Notes: a model not told the origin generated them from the sequence alone. Numbered from the stretch's first letter, positions 19,935 to 33,049 are shown. The stretch is 64,000 bases of DNA from Aquilaria yunnanensis (GCA_039654915.1 CM077593.1:75558501-75622500); one strand, 5' to 3'. Numbers and translations: made by a program.

Positions 19935-21960
19935 CATAACTAGATTTAGACATTGAACTTATCCTACTAAACATTCAACCTCCATAGTTGAAACATGGAT
20001 TATAGAAACATGTAGACCAGTACTCGCTTACCAAATTCAGACGTTCAAGCTTTCGTAATAGGCATTCATTCACCACAATTAGATACTTTGACATCACATA
20101 CATGTAGATTAGACACTCAACTTATCATTCTAGACATTCCATCACTATAATTAGACACTTTAACACAATAATCAGACACCAGAATATCATATAGACCAAA
20201 AACATACACTCAAACATGTAAACTGGATACGTTTATTAGATTTAGATGCTTAACATATCATGCTAGATATTCAATTTCAATATCAGGCATGCGGATATGA
20301 CAATCGGAAACTTAAACACATACAAACCTATTGTCAAAAGTGCAACCAAGAGGGGGGTGAATTGGTTGAATTCCAAGTCAAACCGAAAATGAGTTCTTAA
20401 ACCCTTAAAATAAAACTCAACTTAAGAAGCAATGAATAACCCTATTCTAACCAGAAAATGACTGCCACAATGTACCTAAATTTTTCTTTGAAAGCTACCT
20501 TTGAAGTATGTTTGAAAACAAACAAGTTCAATCACTAAAAGAAGCATAAAACACCAACCAAAGATCAAGTGTGTAGAGAATGAAAGAAGCTTGTACAAGA
20601 GAATTTTTATAGAGATTCGATCTCTCTTCTTAAGAGCCTACTTATCTCCTTAAGTTCACCACTTGAGAGTTTTTTTCTCCACTATAAAACACAAGAGTAC
20701 ACAATAGTACAAGAGAACACTCTCCTTTGGTGGTTCTCTTTAACCCAACCAATCACTAATTTTACCAAAGGCTAACTAGAAACCTTTCTAACTCCTTTTC
20801 CCTTATAAAGGAATCACTTAACCACTCAAGACAAGTTCAATAATTTCGTGGTTACAAGGTGGTAAGAACTATGGAAACACTCAATGCTAGATAAGCTAAT
20901 GAAAGCACAAGTTTTTGGCAATTTTCAAGTTTAAGCTATTTGATGATGGATTCTTTTTTCTAATTGCCAAGTAAGTTTTACAACATGTATCTTGGTGTAA
21001 TTATACTCTTTAGGAAGCTATTAGACCGTTGGATTCCTACTGGAGACACCTGGAAAAGTTCCTTAAAAACGAGGAACCATTGCCCTGTTTTTCACGCAAA
21101 AAAAAAGCTCCAGATTTCATGTTAAGTTGTGAGTTTAACAGGTTAAACTCAATTTCGCCCTTTAACGGTCAAAAGCAGCTAGAGACAAGTCTTTAAATGC
21201 TCTGCAGGATTGTCTAAGTGGCATCCTTTGATTCATTCGAATGATATTTAAAATTTCGGCTGAAATTGCGCCACTCGAAGAATTTGAGAGGAAGCTTTCA
21301 GGCTTCCACTTAACAGGTTAAAACCAAATTTTAACGTGTTACCTAATATCTTGAAAATTTCCAGCAACTCTAGACTATGGATTAAATGATTTTAATGCAT
21401 TAAAGCATAAACTTGGGAGCATATTAGACTTACATAATAGAAAGGCATGTTAAACTGTGACTTTAATGGATTAAATTTGAAACAACTTATAAAAACTTGT
21501 CATTTGAAAAAAAAAACTTGATTCAAACACTAATATAAATTAATAACCTACTAACTTCTCTTCAAAAACAAGTTTCGTCAACAAACTTAGAACATATTTT
21601 TTTAGATAACACTTGAAACACTTCAAAATTAAGCATAAGTTCAATAAACCTTATTTTGACCAAATAAAGTGAGATTAAGCACATTAAAATAAATCACTTG
21701 TCATCATCAAAACTAAAGTTTAGTTTGGAACAAATCCAACAAAACCTAAGTGACATACTCTATCATTTAGACATGACATTCTCTTACTAGATTTAGATAT
21801 TTAATCTATTATACTAGACATTCAGCCACTATATAATCAAATACTTAACATGATACAAACCTAAAACATATGCTTAAAGATGTATATAAGACACTCTATT
21901 ACTATATACAGACAGTCAAACTATCATACTAAAAATTAAAGAATGACTAACTAATAATTG
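19935..21960. repeat. Degenerate satellite-like array (131-162-bp units), interrupted
   Basis: The core AGATTTAGACATT-x-AACTTATC...CTAGACATTC recurs at about 19943, 20105, 20239 and 21788, with weaker copies near 21900. When the insertion at 20331-21741 is removed, the spacing between the third and fourth copies becomes about 131 bp, in step with the other spacings (162, 134). This supports both the array and the insertion. Units also share ACAAACCTAAAACATA-type tails. Confidence 0.65.
20331..21741. mobile_element. Insertion of an LTR-like element (1.4 kb)
   Basis: It begins TTGTCAAAAGTGCAACCAAG followed by AGGGGGGTGAATTGG and ends CACTTGTCATCATCAAAAC...AACAAATCCAACA. Both ends are characteristic of LTRs of a plant retrotransposon type I recognise only by pattern. 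The direct repeat AAACCTA flanks it (20324-20330 and 21742-21748), and it interrupts the satellite array. No protein motif is visible inside, so a solo LTR is the simplest reading. The exact ends (TG...CA, 5-bp duplication) do not fit cleanly. Confidence 0.55.
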
Positions 21961-22732
21961 TCTCACATTAAAGATGGTACAAGAGTTGCTAACTTATTTA
22001 GATTAAAAAAAATATATAGGAATACATAAAAATATTACTCTATTTTCCACATAAACATTCTTAAAATAGCATAATTTTCACTTAATTACATCTAAATTTG
22101 AGAAAAAAGAATTGCCTCATCCACACCTCTTGAAAACAACATACAAATACTCTAAGATTAGAAGTACAAACTTTTAATTCATTATCAAACACTTTGAGGT
22201 TGACACTAGCTCTAAACCCAATGCAGCAAACCTACTGCCTAACAGTGTTAACATCCAACATGCAAGCAGACATCCACCATATTATCTCTACATGACCATG
22301 TCTTCTTATTAAATTTTATCTTATGTGGATTGTTCCTTTGAAATGTTCAACTCCTCTTAATAGAAGTTTGTTTCTTTTAATTTATTTGTGCAAAAGTGCC
22401 TCAAGAATCAATTGGTTTGCAAGTTGCTACTTCGAGTGGTAAGGTGTTGTTCCATGTTTATGATCATCTTGTTCTATTTGAAATAAAATTTGATTGAATA
22501 AATATGGAAAAATATTTTATATGTTGCTTAACTATTCATTATATGTGCAAAAAAAATAAATGTGCTTACTTAGCATTACTGCAATTAAATCATTAATGCA
22601 CGTAATTGTTGGCATATGAATTAACCAAAATCCAAGATTCAATGGGATAAATAGAATGATGTTTGTATCAAAATTCAAACCAATGCTTTTGGATACACAA
22701 TATGAGAATAGTTTAATTGGTGACATCGATAC

Positions 22733-25388
22733 TGTAAAGGCTCTCCTAGTATTTCCTCTACATTAAATGTCGAGGTAAGTGAATCCCAAGTATTTTCCCC
22801 TCAATAAGTAGTATTAAGCAAGGAAAGTAAGCTAGTTGAGGTTAGATTGAGTTCCAAAGAGTAATTGGCACCTAAGGGGCAAAAAGGGCAAAATGGTAAT
22901 TTTGGCCCAAGTCAGTGGCATGACCGTAATTTTGGTAAGATTAGGTCCATGCAAGTGTTTTGAGCTAGTTAAGTTAAGACCATAGGAATTTATAGCCATT
23001 TGAACCAAAAGCTTAAGTTAAGGGTGAAAAATGCACTAAGTAAGAATTTAAGCTATTATGTCCTATAATGGCTTAGGTGACGCAAGGGCAGCGTGTTTAG
23101 GTAAGAATAACCTTTCTTTGGGACCAAGGAGTGATAGAAATGGGAGTGTTTAAGTGGCCTAAGTGATTCAAAATTTAGTTTGAGGGCCAAAGTGACAAGA
23201 GGAAGAAGTTGGGCTAAATTGGTTTAAATGGAGGAGATGACACTATTCATCATCTCCCCCATTAGCCATTTTCGTAGCTCTTCTTTCTCCCTTGCTTTCT
23301 ACCCCCTAAACGTCCCAAATCACTCAAGTTTTCATGGAATTCGAAGGTCCCGAAGCAATCCCAACAAGCCCTTAGCTCGTTTTTTATGGAATTAGTGCAT
23401 TTGGAGTTGTTCTTGCAAGTTTTTGGTTCAAACCCAAAGGTAAACGTATTTGATCCTTATGGGTTAGTTTTAAGGCTGTTAAATGGTCTTAACTTCGTGC
23501 TATTGGTGTCCAATTTGGTTGATTTCAAGCTTGGAACTCAAGGGAACCCATTGGAGCTTGGAGGTGCTCATAGCTTGTTCTTGCTTTCAAGATGATTTGA
23601 GGTAAGGGATTTAAGTTAATTAAGCTCAAATAATGCATAGAAATGTAGTCTTTTGTTTGGGAATGAGTTAGAAACAAGACCCAAGTGATTTGGTTATGGG
23701 ATGAAGGAGTTTGAGCAGTTTTCATGCAAGAACGCACGCTGTCGCGCAATGCTGGAAAGCATTGGCGACGTGTCGCCAGTTTCGACACCATTGGCGACGC
23801 GAGTTGGCGACGCGTCGCCGAGAAATGCTAAAGTTCTCCGAAGGCTGATGCCTTTCGCGACGCCAAGGCATTTTGCCCTTAAGCTCCGGGCATCCTAAGA
23901 GTGTCTCAAACTCTCGGTTTCCATCCCTAGGCTAAGTTAAAACGTTCCGTAGCCTCGGTTGGGTCTAGAACTCATTCCTAAGTCGGGAATTATGCATTAT
24001 ATAGGTAGTAGCTAAGTGGTGTGGTTAAGGAAGGGTAAGTAGTGGTGGCTAAGGAAGTCAAAGTGCTTCAGTTCTCAAGTGAGCACTAAGGGGATTAAGT
24101 CGGGTTTCAGAATCTTCGTTGGCCGGGTAGAATGTCATAAACCTATGGTCAATGAAAAGGAAACCTAAGAGAATCCCAACCAAACTTTATAGTTTGGTAA
24201 GTAAGCCACTAAGGGGCCCTAAGCTAAGCTTGAAAAGCTTGGTAAGATGAACCACATAAGGTAGCTACTCTGCACAATAAGTTAAGGGAAGAGACGGGTA
24301 AGGAGTGCGTAAGTGGAAACTTACTCTAAGTAGCTCGTCAAGGCGGGTAAGGTTGAGTAAGCAAGGTCTTACTCTAAGGTGCCCGTAAGAGGACTTCAAG
24401 GGGTTAGTAGTTAAGTGTTAGCATAGGATACGAGGGCCAGTATCCAAGTACCCCAGTCGTAAGAGCTCACGACAAGTCCAGCACCTACGGGTGTAAGGAA
24501 GTCCTAAGTGCATTTGCATGTGCATAACTCATTCATCCATCCATCCATCCATCACTTGCATTGTTTGTTGTTTATTTTCTTGCTTCTGGTTATCTTGTTG
24601 ATTGCTTGTTTTGTTTTGTATGCTGTCTATTTATATGCTTGTTGTGCTTTGTATGCATGCATTGCTTTTCCCTGCAGGTACTAATCCCTTACTGAGTACT
24701 TTGGAGTACTCACCCTTTAAGTGTTGTGCAGGTTTAAGCAGTTTTGTTTGGGCTTAATAGTTGGTAAGGGGCAGCTGTTAAAGCTAAGTTTTATTGGTTC
24801 AAAGGTATGTTCTAAGTAGGAAACTCCATGTTTTCTAAGTTATTTACGGCATAAGTAAGTACTGACCAAAGTGTTTGCCTTACAGTTGAGGCTAAGTGAG
24901 TACAAGGAAAGTGTGGCTCATCACTTGAAGCTAGCTTGCTTGGGTGAAGAGCTAAGGATGGATCTTAGTAGTTAGGAGATGCTTCTTTTAGTATGTATGG
25001 TAATTTCATACATAGATTGCCTATACTAATGACCATTGGTGTGTATAACACTAGAGTTACATTTGGGTGCATATAAGTTGGAAATGTATGCACGTAGTTG
25101 TTACTTGAAGTTAAAGCAACTAAAGATTTATGTCTTGGCTTATTTGATTTATGTTTTCATTAATTGCAGCGGCACTGTTTTTTATGAAGTTTTAATTTAA
25201 TTATTATTGCATAGCCAGGACAACGCATGCATATATCTTATGCAGGGTAGGTTAAGTAACTAGTTGCACCTAATGATTTAAGATACCTTACGAGTAATAA
25301 CTAGCCAACTGTAACTTAAGTGGGATCATAGTTCCCTAGAGACTACCAGTGTTAGCAATTCAGGGCACTGGGGCCTTGTTCCGCCACA
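22733..25388 (+). mobile_element. Solo LTR (2.66 kb) with perfect 5-bp TSD (copy B)
   Basis: It runs from TGTAAAGGCTCTCC to CCGCCACA and is flanked by the 5-bp duplication GATAC (22728-22732 and 25389-25393). It is homologous over its whole length to the inverted copy at 44201-46802, and its first half matches 6637-7905. Internal marks include AAGGGCAAAATGGTA, a cluster of GGCGACG palindromes (23763-23825), an (ATCC)n microsatellite (24535-24552), and a block around TTACTGAGTACTTTGGAGT near 24690. The terminal TG...CA and 5-bp duplication mark an LTR retrotransposon. No gag or pol accompanies it, so it is best read as a solo LTR left by LTR-LTR recombination. Which end is transcriptionally upstream is unknown. 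Confidence 0.88.
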
Positions 25389-25393
25389 GATAC

Positions 25394-26267
25394 ACCCTTG
25401 CTTCAAGGCCAGAGGTAACATTGACTTTTACTTGTTTAGCTTTAGTTTCATTTGTAAAATGCGTCCAACCTATTTTTAAGGATAGGAGCTCAAGTCCATA
25501 AAAACATGTTTGTACTTCCTACTGTGAGCATCTAATAAAGCAGCGCCTGGAATGAGCAGACCTTTTCAACCATTGCCATTTTGTTTATTTGTTCGCTTGA
25601 CCCTGATACAAGCGAAAGGAAAAATCTAATATTCGGTAGGGTCTTGATCAAAGCAAGATATTCGGATTTAATCTCCAAGTCAGTGCGCATCAAGGTTGAC
25701 GTAACTATTTTTACAGTTCAAATTTTAGAAACATGACTCAAGGTTACTTGAACCAAAAGTTTCCCCCATGCTCATAACATTTTAGAACCAAAATGGTTCT
25801 TTAAATTTGGAGTCGTACAGTGGATGGATGTGCTGGGATGTGGAGGTTTCGGAAATTGGACGGAAGTGAGGACTATAAATAAGAGACAGGTTTGGCAAAA
25901 CATGCTGATGAGTTGTCATCGTTAAATGAAGTGGCAGTGAGGTATCATTTGGATGTGGAAAATAATATTCCTTTCCATTTTCTATTTTTATTTTCTATGT
26001 ACAATTTTATAAAGTGATTTTCAGAAAACATGTTTGAAAACATATTTAGTTGAAAAAATTTTCTTCACGACAACATTCTATCTTCTTGCATTGTTAAAAT
26101 GTTCAAGTGTAGCACTCGAGAAAAAGAATAAAAAACATTTAAAACTATAAAAAAATTGCTAGCTATATTTTTATTACGTACAATCCAATAAAATATAATA
26201 TTAAATATGGGTAACGAGTTGATGAGTAAGAATTTTTTTTTCATGCAATTTTAAAGGGAATAAGATA
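25394..26267. other. Intergenic sequence
   Basis: No gene or element recognised between the solo LTR and the possible minus-strand gene. Confidence 0.4.
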
Positions 26268-28640
26268 TTAAATATATCTAAATATACTAAAAGTCAATGG
26301 CAATTTGAGCATTTTTCTCACTACAATAGCTGCAAACATGTCCTTGTTCATAGCTTGCCAATCACTCAAATATAGAAGCCTTTTCTGGGTGATTAACAAC
26401 TTGTTTAGAACTTGAAGGAAGGTGAACTCATTTTTCTTGAGCCACTCCTTATCATCTCCCTTTTCAATCTTCTCAGCCATCTATTTTAGACAAAAGAAAA
26501 TACAATATTTATAGGGCAAGGGCAACATCAAATGCAAGATAACTTAGACAAAAGAAAATACAATATTTATTTTACACAAAATTAAGTTAGCTTGTCCATC
26601 AAATTCTTTTCTGCTTCCAGGAGGAATAGCATAAACCAAAACAAACAACTTAATATCAAGATTGCCAATAAAAAAAAAAATTCAAAGACTTCATTAATTC
26701 ATTTATTTGCTGAGTTTAAGGAATGAATGCAAGGACTAATTACAGTTGATTGCTACCCTTTTTATTAACTTCCTGGAATTCTAGTTATATAAAATAGAAC
26801 TAGCGTTGATCCCATGCATTTATTATTAAACTAGTTTTTGAAAGGGCACCACATACACTATCATTCTTCTCCACTCAAAGATAAAACCAAACAATGAGAA
26901 ACTAATGGGCTTGGTTCTTCCATTCCACTTTAACCAAAAAGCTAGTATTATATCATGGCATACGTTCCTTGGATATTAGTGAAGAAATAAAGCTAGCATG
27001 AGAACCGAATGCAAAAGATACAAAAGCATATCTAATATCAAGTTTCATAACCGATCCAAAGTTACCTCAAGTATTTTATCCAAGTTTCAAGTGCAAGGAT
27101 TTGTAGTGTTTAGAAATGCTAAATTATTAATCTAAATGCTATGAAGCAACCCTTTTTTGTTCACTTTAGCAATTTTTTGTCCCTGCATGCTTATTATAAT
27201 TGGACACTCACTATTAGATAGCAATGGTAGCTTATTATAACTAGACACTCACTAACAGATAACAACAATAATTTGGTCTTGACTTTTTCTATCAAAGCTT
27301 TACCCTCAGAATAATTTGGTCAGGAACTATTGGTTATGTGAATATAAATTAGATTTAGATGCAAATGAAAGCTTTGACAGAAGAGCTTAGGAAAGAAAGC
27401 AAAGATGATGGGTGATTTATGTCCAACCATCAATGAAGAAAGTGAACTTTGTTAGGGAATATTACATTTTTTGGTACAATGTTTCATTGTTAAATTCCCT
27501 TCTTGACTTATATGGAAAACGTGGGATGAGTTTTGGTTACCATCACTGTTATATGTTTCACAGCATAAAGCAGAGATGCATGCTCTCACAAGAGTATCTT
27601 CAAAAGACCCAATGTATCAAATTAGACAAGAATTAGGCAACAATCAAAATGGAAGAACAAGTGCATTAGCCATGCATCAAATTCAACTGGAAGTCATTCA
27701 AAAAGAACACATTCTATGGTATTTGTGAACTCTAGATCCTACACAGTAATAATTGGCATCACAAAGATATACGCACCTAACCACTTGCACTACCAAATCT
27801 CATTCTAAGGTATGAATGAACTCTAATGCTAGAACAAACTGGGTGTTCAATAAAATTAGCAAATCACGCAGAAAATCCCACTGCAATTCAATATCTACTG
27901 ATTTTTATATGTGATATGCATTATACTGTCCTAAGCTGTGAAATTAGTTAACATTGCTAGCAACATTATCAACAAAATCCAGAAGGCCAAATAAAATCGC
28001 AAAAAACACAAACATCATACCAAGAAATGCAAGAGATACTCCCAAATCAGCACAATTTATAGCAATTATACTGCAAAAGATACTAAAGTTGTATCAACAC
28101 CATTCTGATAAAAACCTAAACCCAATTATTTGTTCCCAGCTGGCAACTCAATAGTTAAAACCAAAAACCAGAGCAAAACTAGATTGGCAACCCCATAAAC
28201 CAAAGAAATTCGGTGATAAACTACAACCCAAATCCAACAAATTCACATAAACAAACACCGATTCCCATACGAACAATTAAAAAAACAAAGAAAAAACTTA
28301 GAAACCCAATACCTTGAAAACGAAAATCCAATCACCATGGAGAGAATAAATTAAATAAGATGCGGTGCCGGGCTTCGTCTCCGACCTTATCTTAGAGAAA
28401 ATAATGAGCAAAGGCTCAACCCAATCACCTTGAGAACGAAAATCCAAAGAGCGTCATAATCGAGAGAGGGATTGAGAGGAGGCTGGGCAGAGCGAGAGAG
28501 AGAGAGATAGGGAGGGATCGTACTTGGTACGGAGATGGAGAAGGTTGCAGCTACCGACGGCTGGTGCGAAGAGATGAAGGTTGATGAAACCGAGAAGGAG
28601 AACTCGCGATTCGCAATCTCGAGAGAGCCCAACGGGATTT
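26268..28640 (-). CDS. Possible minus-strand host gene of unknown function
   Basis: Two observations suggest a gene. First, 28640-28313 read on the minus strand looks like a plant 5' UTR: CT-rich, GC-richer than its surroundings, with TCTCTCTCTCTCGCTC and two candidate donors after a repeated block (TTTTCGTTCTCAAG|GTGATT near 28430 and TTTTCGTTTTCAAG|GTATTG near 28313). Second, an exon-like frame at 26480-26268 begins ATGGCTGAGAAG just after TTTTGTCTAAAATAG, an acceptor. It encodes MAEKIEKGDDKEWLKK, then hydrophobic residues around LNKLLITQKRLLYLSDW, with a candidate donor GTGAGAAA after ATTGTA. The two ends are about 1.8 kb apart and I cannot connect them by a reading frame. I do not recognise the protein; the exons may not belong together. 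Confidence 0.28.
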
Positions 28641-28664
28641 TGTAAAAATGGAAAACAACTAAAT

Positions 28665-30203
28665 TAGGGATGATAAAATTTGAGCTACCTCGATAACTTT
28701 ACCAAATTCACCTGAACTTAAACTTGATCTCACCCGACGTGATAAAAAAAGTCAACGATTTGAACCCAACTGCACTCAATTCGATCTGAATTCAATTAAA
28801 GGGAAATCCAAAAACATCCGAACCCAAATGGCCCAAACCCGAAATATCTGAACCTGAAATGACCTGAGCTTGAATTGGCAAGAACCCAAAATGATCTAAA
28901 CTCAAGACTGACCTGATCTGAACCTAAGATAACCGATGACTAAACCCGACAAGACCATATTTTAACCATCACCCTAAACCTTCACTTTTTTATTTCATTA
29001 TCTTTTATATTAGTAAGTCTTAAATATGGAAGTTTCCATGTTTAATAACTTCTATTTTTTAAACTTTCATATTTAGTATGTCCCATATTTAGGAATGTTG
29101 ACTTCAATAATTAGTAACTTTTATTTTTTTTGTACTTCCATATTTAGTAAATCTCATATTTGGGGAGGTGACTTCCATAATTAGTAGTTCCATTTTTTTC
29201 AGACGTTCAAATTTAGTATTATCATATTTTGAGATGATATTTTCATGTTTAGTAGCTTTATTTTTTTTAATACTTCTATATATTGCAAGTATCATAATTG
29301 GGGAAGAAACTTCTATATTTAGTACGTCTCATATTTGAATTTCTTTTTAAAAGAAGTAATTTTTATATTTAGTAAGTTTAATGATTTTAATAGACAATTG
29401 TTAAAATTATAACATTCATCCCTAAATTTTTAAGTGTAATGCAATAAGGTAACTAAATTTTAAAAAAATTCATTTCAATCACCCATATTAATTATAACAT
29501 GGGTCCCTAAACTCAAAATCTTTGCACTTTTATCCAAAATTTTTCAAATTTTACAGTTTAGTCACTAATAGTAAACTTGATTTACATTTCATAGTAATTT
29601 CAAAGAAAATCCATCGAAACACGAGCATAGCAAAATTGTCGTAGTGTATGTCTGTGTGATAGTTAGATGAGAATTTGAAAAACCTGTACAGTAATATTTG
29701 AAAGGTATGGATTTTGGAAAACAATCAAATGTTACTAACAATGTTAAATTATCTAAATATATACTAAACTATAATGAATAAAATTTTTATGAATATTTTA
29801 ATTAAATATACTAAAAAATAAAAAATTAATTTAAATTAAATAAAAAAAATCTAATTTTTTGATTTAAATTTTAACAAAAATTGGAAAAAAAAATGAATCA
29901 ATTCAATCACTTTGGCCTACATACTAATAACCCGAGCAAACACAAAGGTTGACCAAAATTTGACCCGAAACTTGACTAGAAGTTATCTGAGACTGAAATT
30001 GAACCAACCTATAGTGAATTCGAACCCAAATAAACCCGGTTCAACTCAATCTGAACCTAAAATCAACTTAACCTGAAATCAACCCAAACCCAAATAACCC
30101 AACTTGAACCCTGACTTGGATCTGAATTCATGCTAACTCGACTAAACTTAAACCTGAACAACCTGATCCAAATCTAACCCGACTCACCCAATTGTCATCC
30201 CTA
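28665..30203. mobile_element. Non-autonomous Ac-like hAT element (1.54 kb)
   Basis: Ac-type terminal inverted repeats: left TAGGGATGATAAAATTTG; right, reverse-complemented, TAGGGATGACAATTGGGTGA. They are flanked by a perfect 8-bp duplication AACTAAAT (28657-28664 and 30204-30211). Both subterminal regions (28680-28960 and 29930-30190) are degenerate AACCCGA/GACCTGAA strings, while the centre carries a tandem array. No transposase is encoded. It sits immediately upstream of the CT-rich putative 5' UTR on the minus strand (28640), so it may supply or disrupt promoter sequence. Confidence 0.93.
29030..29375. repeat. Tandem array, about 70-bp unit, inside the hAT element
   Basis: Four to five imperfect units with the core CATATTTAGTA...TCTCATATTTGGGGA...ACTTCCATAATTAGTAG recur at about 29068, 29139, 29208 and 29276, spaced 71, 69 and 68 bp. 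The array is central rather than subterminal, so it is not a typical hAT transposase-binding array. Confidence 0.7.
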
Positions 30204-30539
30204 AACTAAATCCAAGTTATCTAACTAACTCTTCCTAACTTGGAAAATAATTTTCCAAGAAAATTGAAAAAGCTAACTTTCACAAAATTTTCTAAAAAAG
30301 TTCGAAATTTTTTCTAAAACTAAACACACCTTGAATTGCTCAAGGCATTTAATGGTTTCAAATTTAGGACATCATTAGAGCAGTCAATAATAAAGCAGAG
30401 CCATTTGGAAGCGAATTGAATGCATGAAGGGGAAATTCAAACGAGGAGGAAGTTGGCAATTCTTCACATTCCTCGAAAGAAGCTGAAGTACCCAAATCTG
30501 TTAGGTCATCATATAGGCTCGCACAGAAAGTGAATCGGC

Positions 30540-33038
30540 CCAAAAAATTGGCAAAGGCAAGAAGGCAGGGTTTTATGGGCCGTAAATGGGGCTTTATTCA
30601 TAGTATCGCAGGTGTGCTGGAGCGGAAAATATCCAAGAAGAATAACACCAGTCTGGTGAACTCGTTCAACTCAGCGTAAACTCACCGTTTCAAACAAATG
30701 TTGGTTTATCAGACAGTAATATCAATTTCAGAAATGGAGTCATAAAAAGTGTGCTGCTTGAAAATGAAGTAATCACGAGAGGAGAGCAGGGAGAAGTTGA
30801 AGCTGCTTGGCAGCTGGGAAGAAAATGGGGAATCACGGCAGGAAAGAGTTTTCAAGACATGGCTTTGTAGCAGTTACATGTGATGGAAGGAAGTGTCAGG
30901 GAAGAAATTCAGGCAGGGGACGGCATTACTCCCAATGAAGATTCTTAGTCTGAATGTGAGAGGATTGGGCGGGAAAGGCAAGAAGTCAGAACCCAGATGG
31001 TTGCTAAGGGATAATCAAGTGGACTTCTTGGCTCTACAGGAAAAAAAATCTTCAAACATATTTTCTTCCTCGGTTAGGGCTTTATGGCCAAACAATCAGT
31101 TCGAGTTTGTGGAAAAGGGTTCTGTCAGTCTTTCAGGGAGTCTGCTTTGTATCTGGAATCACAGAGCTTTTACAGATATTGATTTTTTTAGTGCGGAGGT
31201 TTTCCTCGGTGTACTACTGAAGTGGAGTGGAGAGTCTTCGGGCTATGTTTATGGTCCCAATTGCCTGCTTCAGAAGGAAGACTTGTCGGATAACTTGTCC
31301 AGGATTATGCATGGTTTTGATGGTGCATGGTGCTGAATCAATGACTTCAATTCAGTTTCATCGGTTCAGAAGAGAAATGGCTGTGTTAGCAGCCAAGCAA
31401 AAATAGATTCCTTCAACGAATTCCTGCTGGATTCACAAGCTATTGATCTTCCTTTGTGTGCAAGGAAGTTCGCTTGGTGTAACGTGAAAGGTACAAAAAT
31501 GAGTCGAACTGATAGAACTTTGATTTTTGAAAGCTTCTTCAAGAGATGACCAGGCACTTCTCTTATTGGATTAAACAGAAGCATCTAGGATCACTGTCCC
31601 ATTTTTGTGAGACAAGTTCAAGCCGATTTTGGGGCCATCCCTTTAAAATTTTTCAATGCTTGGCTTGATCATCCAGATTCTATCAATTTCGTGGGAAAGG
31701 AAAGGAAGTAGTCTATTTTCATTGGCACAGGAAGTTACGAGCTGGAGGAGAAAAAGTCTCAAAGAAAATCTAAAGGATTGGAACCGTTGAATTATTAAGC
31801 AGCTGATGGCTGCTTGGGATGCAATCAGTAAGTTAAGACTATTGACTCAGGATTAGCTCGCTTAGAAGGCAGATGTCCAACATAAGTTTCCGGAGCAAGC
31901 AGACACGAGAGAAGAATTCCTCAAGCAAAAATAAAAAAAGAAATGGACCTGGGAGGGTGATGAAAATTCTGCATATTTTCACCAAATCATGTCACGTAGA
32001 CTCAGGAAGAATACGCCGAAAGGTTTATTTGTGGATGGGAAGTGGTCTAAAGTCCAGCGAAAATCAAGCCAGAAAGCAACAACGTAATTCGAGAATAAAT
32101 TCAGTGAAAATTCAAATCTAGGCCAATTTTTGTGTTGGATAAAGTGAAGCGTTTGAGTGCCATTGATGTCTTGGAATTGGAAGCTGAAATTTCTAAGGAG
32201 GAAATCAAAGAGGCTATCTGGAGCTGTGGTTCTTCCAAATCACCTCGACTGGACGGGTTTAGTTTCTGTTTTATCAAGAAGTGCTGGCGTATTATTAAGG
32301 ATGATGTGATTCATTTTGTAAAAGAGTTTGAATCTTTAGCCAAAATCAGAAGAGGTTGCCCTACTTCTTTCATCATATTAATTCCTAACAGAGTGAATCC
32401 CACGAGATCACATGTTTATCGGTTGACAAGCCTTATTTGCTTATTGTATAATACCATTGCCAGAATTGTAGCAAATGGGCCCAAGAAAAAGATGCACATT
32501 CTGATTAATGAGCCACAATCAGCTTTTGTGGAAGGAGGTCCCCTCTCTTTGTTTTTATTTTTGGTAGCGGTGGAGATTTTGTATTATTCAATCATCAAAG
32601 CTTCGGCAGTTGGAGAGGTAAAAAGGGTTTCTATTTGGTGTTGAGAATGTCAAAGTTACCCATCTTCACCTAGCTGATGAAACACAACTAGTGGGTGAAT
32701 GGCGGGACATAATATCTATCAATTCAAAAGAATCTTAAACTACTTTCAATTGATCTGTGGGCTGAAAATTAGTTTATCAAAAAGCAGTTTGAGGGGATTG
32801 AATGTGAGTGAAGGTGAACTTCATAGCTTGGAGACTGATTGGTTGTAAGGTTAGGTCTATTTTGTCTACCTATCTTGCGTTGCTTGTAGGCTGCTCAATG
32901 AGAAGGATAGAGTCTTGGAAAGGAATTGCCAATAAAATAAAAGTAAGATGGAAAAGTTAGAAACTGGAATTTTTGTCATATAGAGCTCAAATCACTATTT
33001 GTAAGTCTTGCATTTCAAGTTTACCAATATACTACTTC
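30540..33038 (+). pseudogene. L1-type LINE, 5' part: endonuclease and reverse transcriptase
   Basis: This encodes the apurinic-type endonuclease and reverse transcriptase of a plant L1 retrotransposon. From about 30939 the frame gives MKILSLNVRGLGGKGKK, the endonuclease start (WNVRGLG), then LALQEKKSS (family LQET), a degraded GDFN as INDFNSVSS, and further endonuclease sequence to about 31550. RT motifs follow from 32132: SCGSSKSPRLDGFSF (family K.PGPDGF), FIILIPNRVNP (LIPK), and QSAFVEG joined directly to GPLSLFLFLVAVEIL, so roughly 60 residues of RT are deleted there. HLADETQLVGE stands for the catalytic FADD. Frameshifts and stops are many. Reading ends in SSLPIYYF at 33038, exactly where the CACTA element begins; the protein resumes at 42192. 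Confidence 0.85.
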
Positions 33039-33049
33039 CACTACTAAAA

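Noticed and set aside
22733..25388. Coding frames inside the solo LTR (for example 23386-23595, 23525-23791)
   Set aside because: No protein motif, overlapping on opposite strands, not kept open in the sibling LTR copies.
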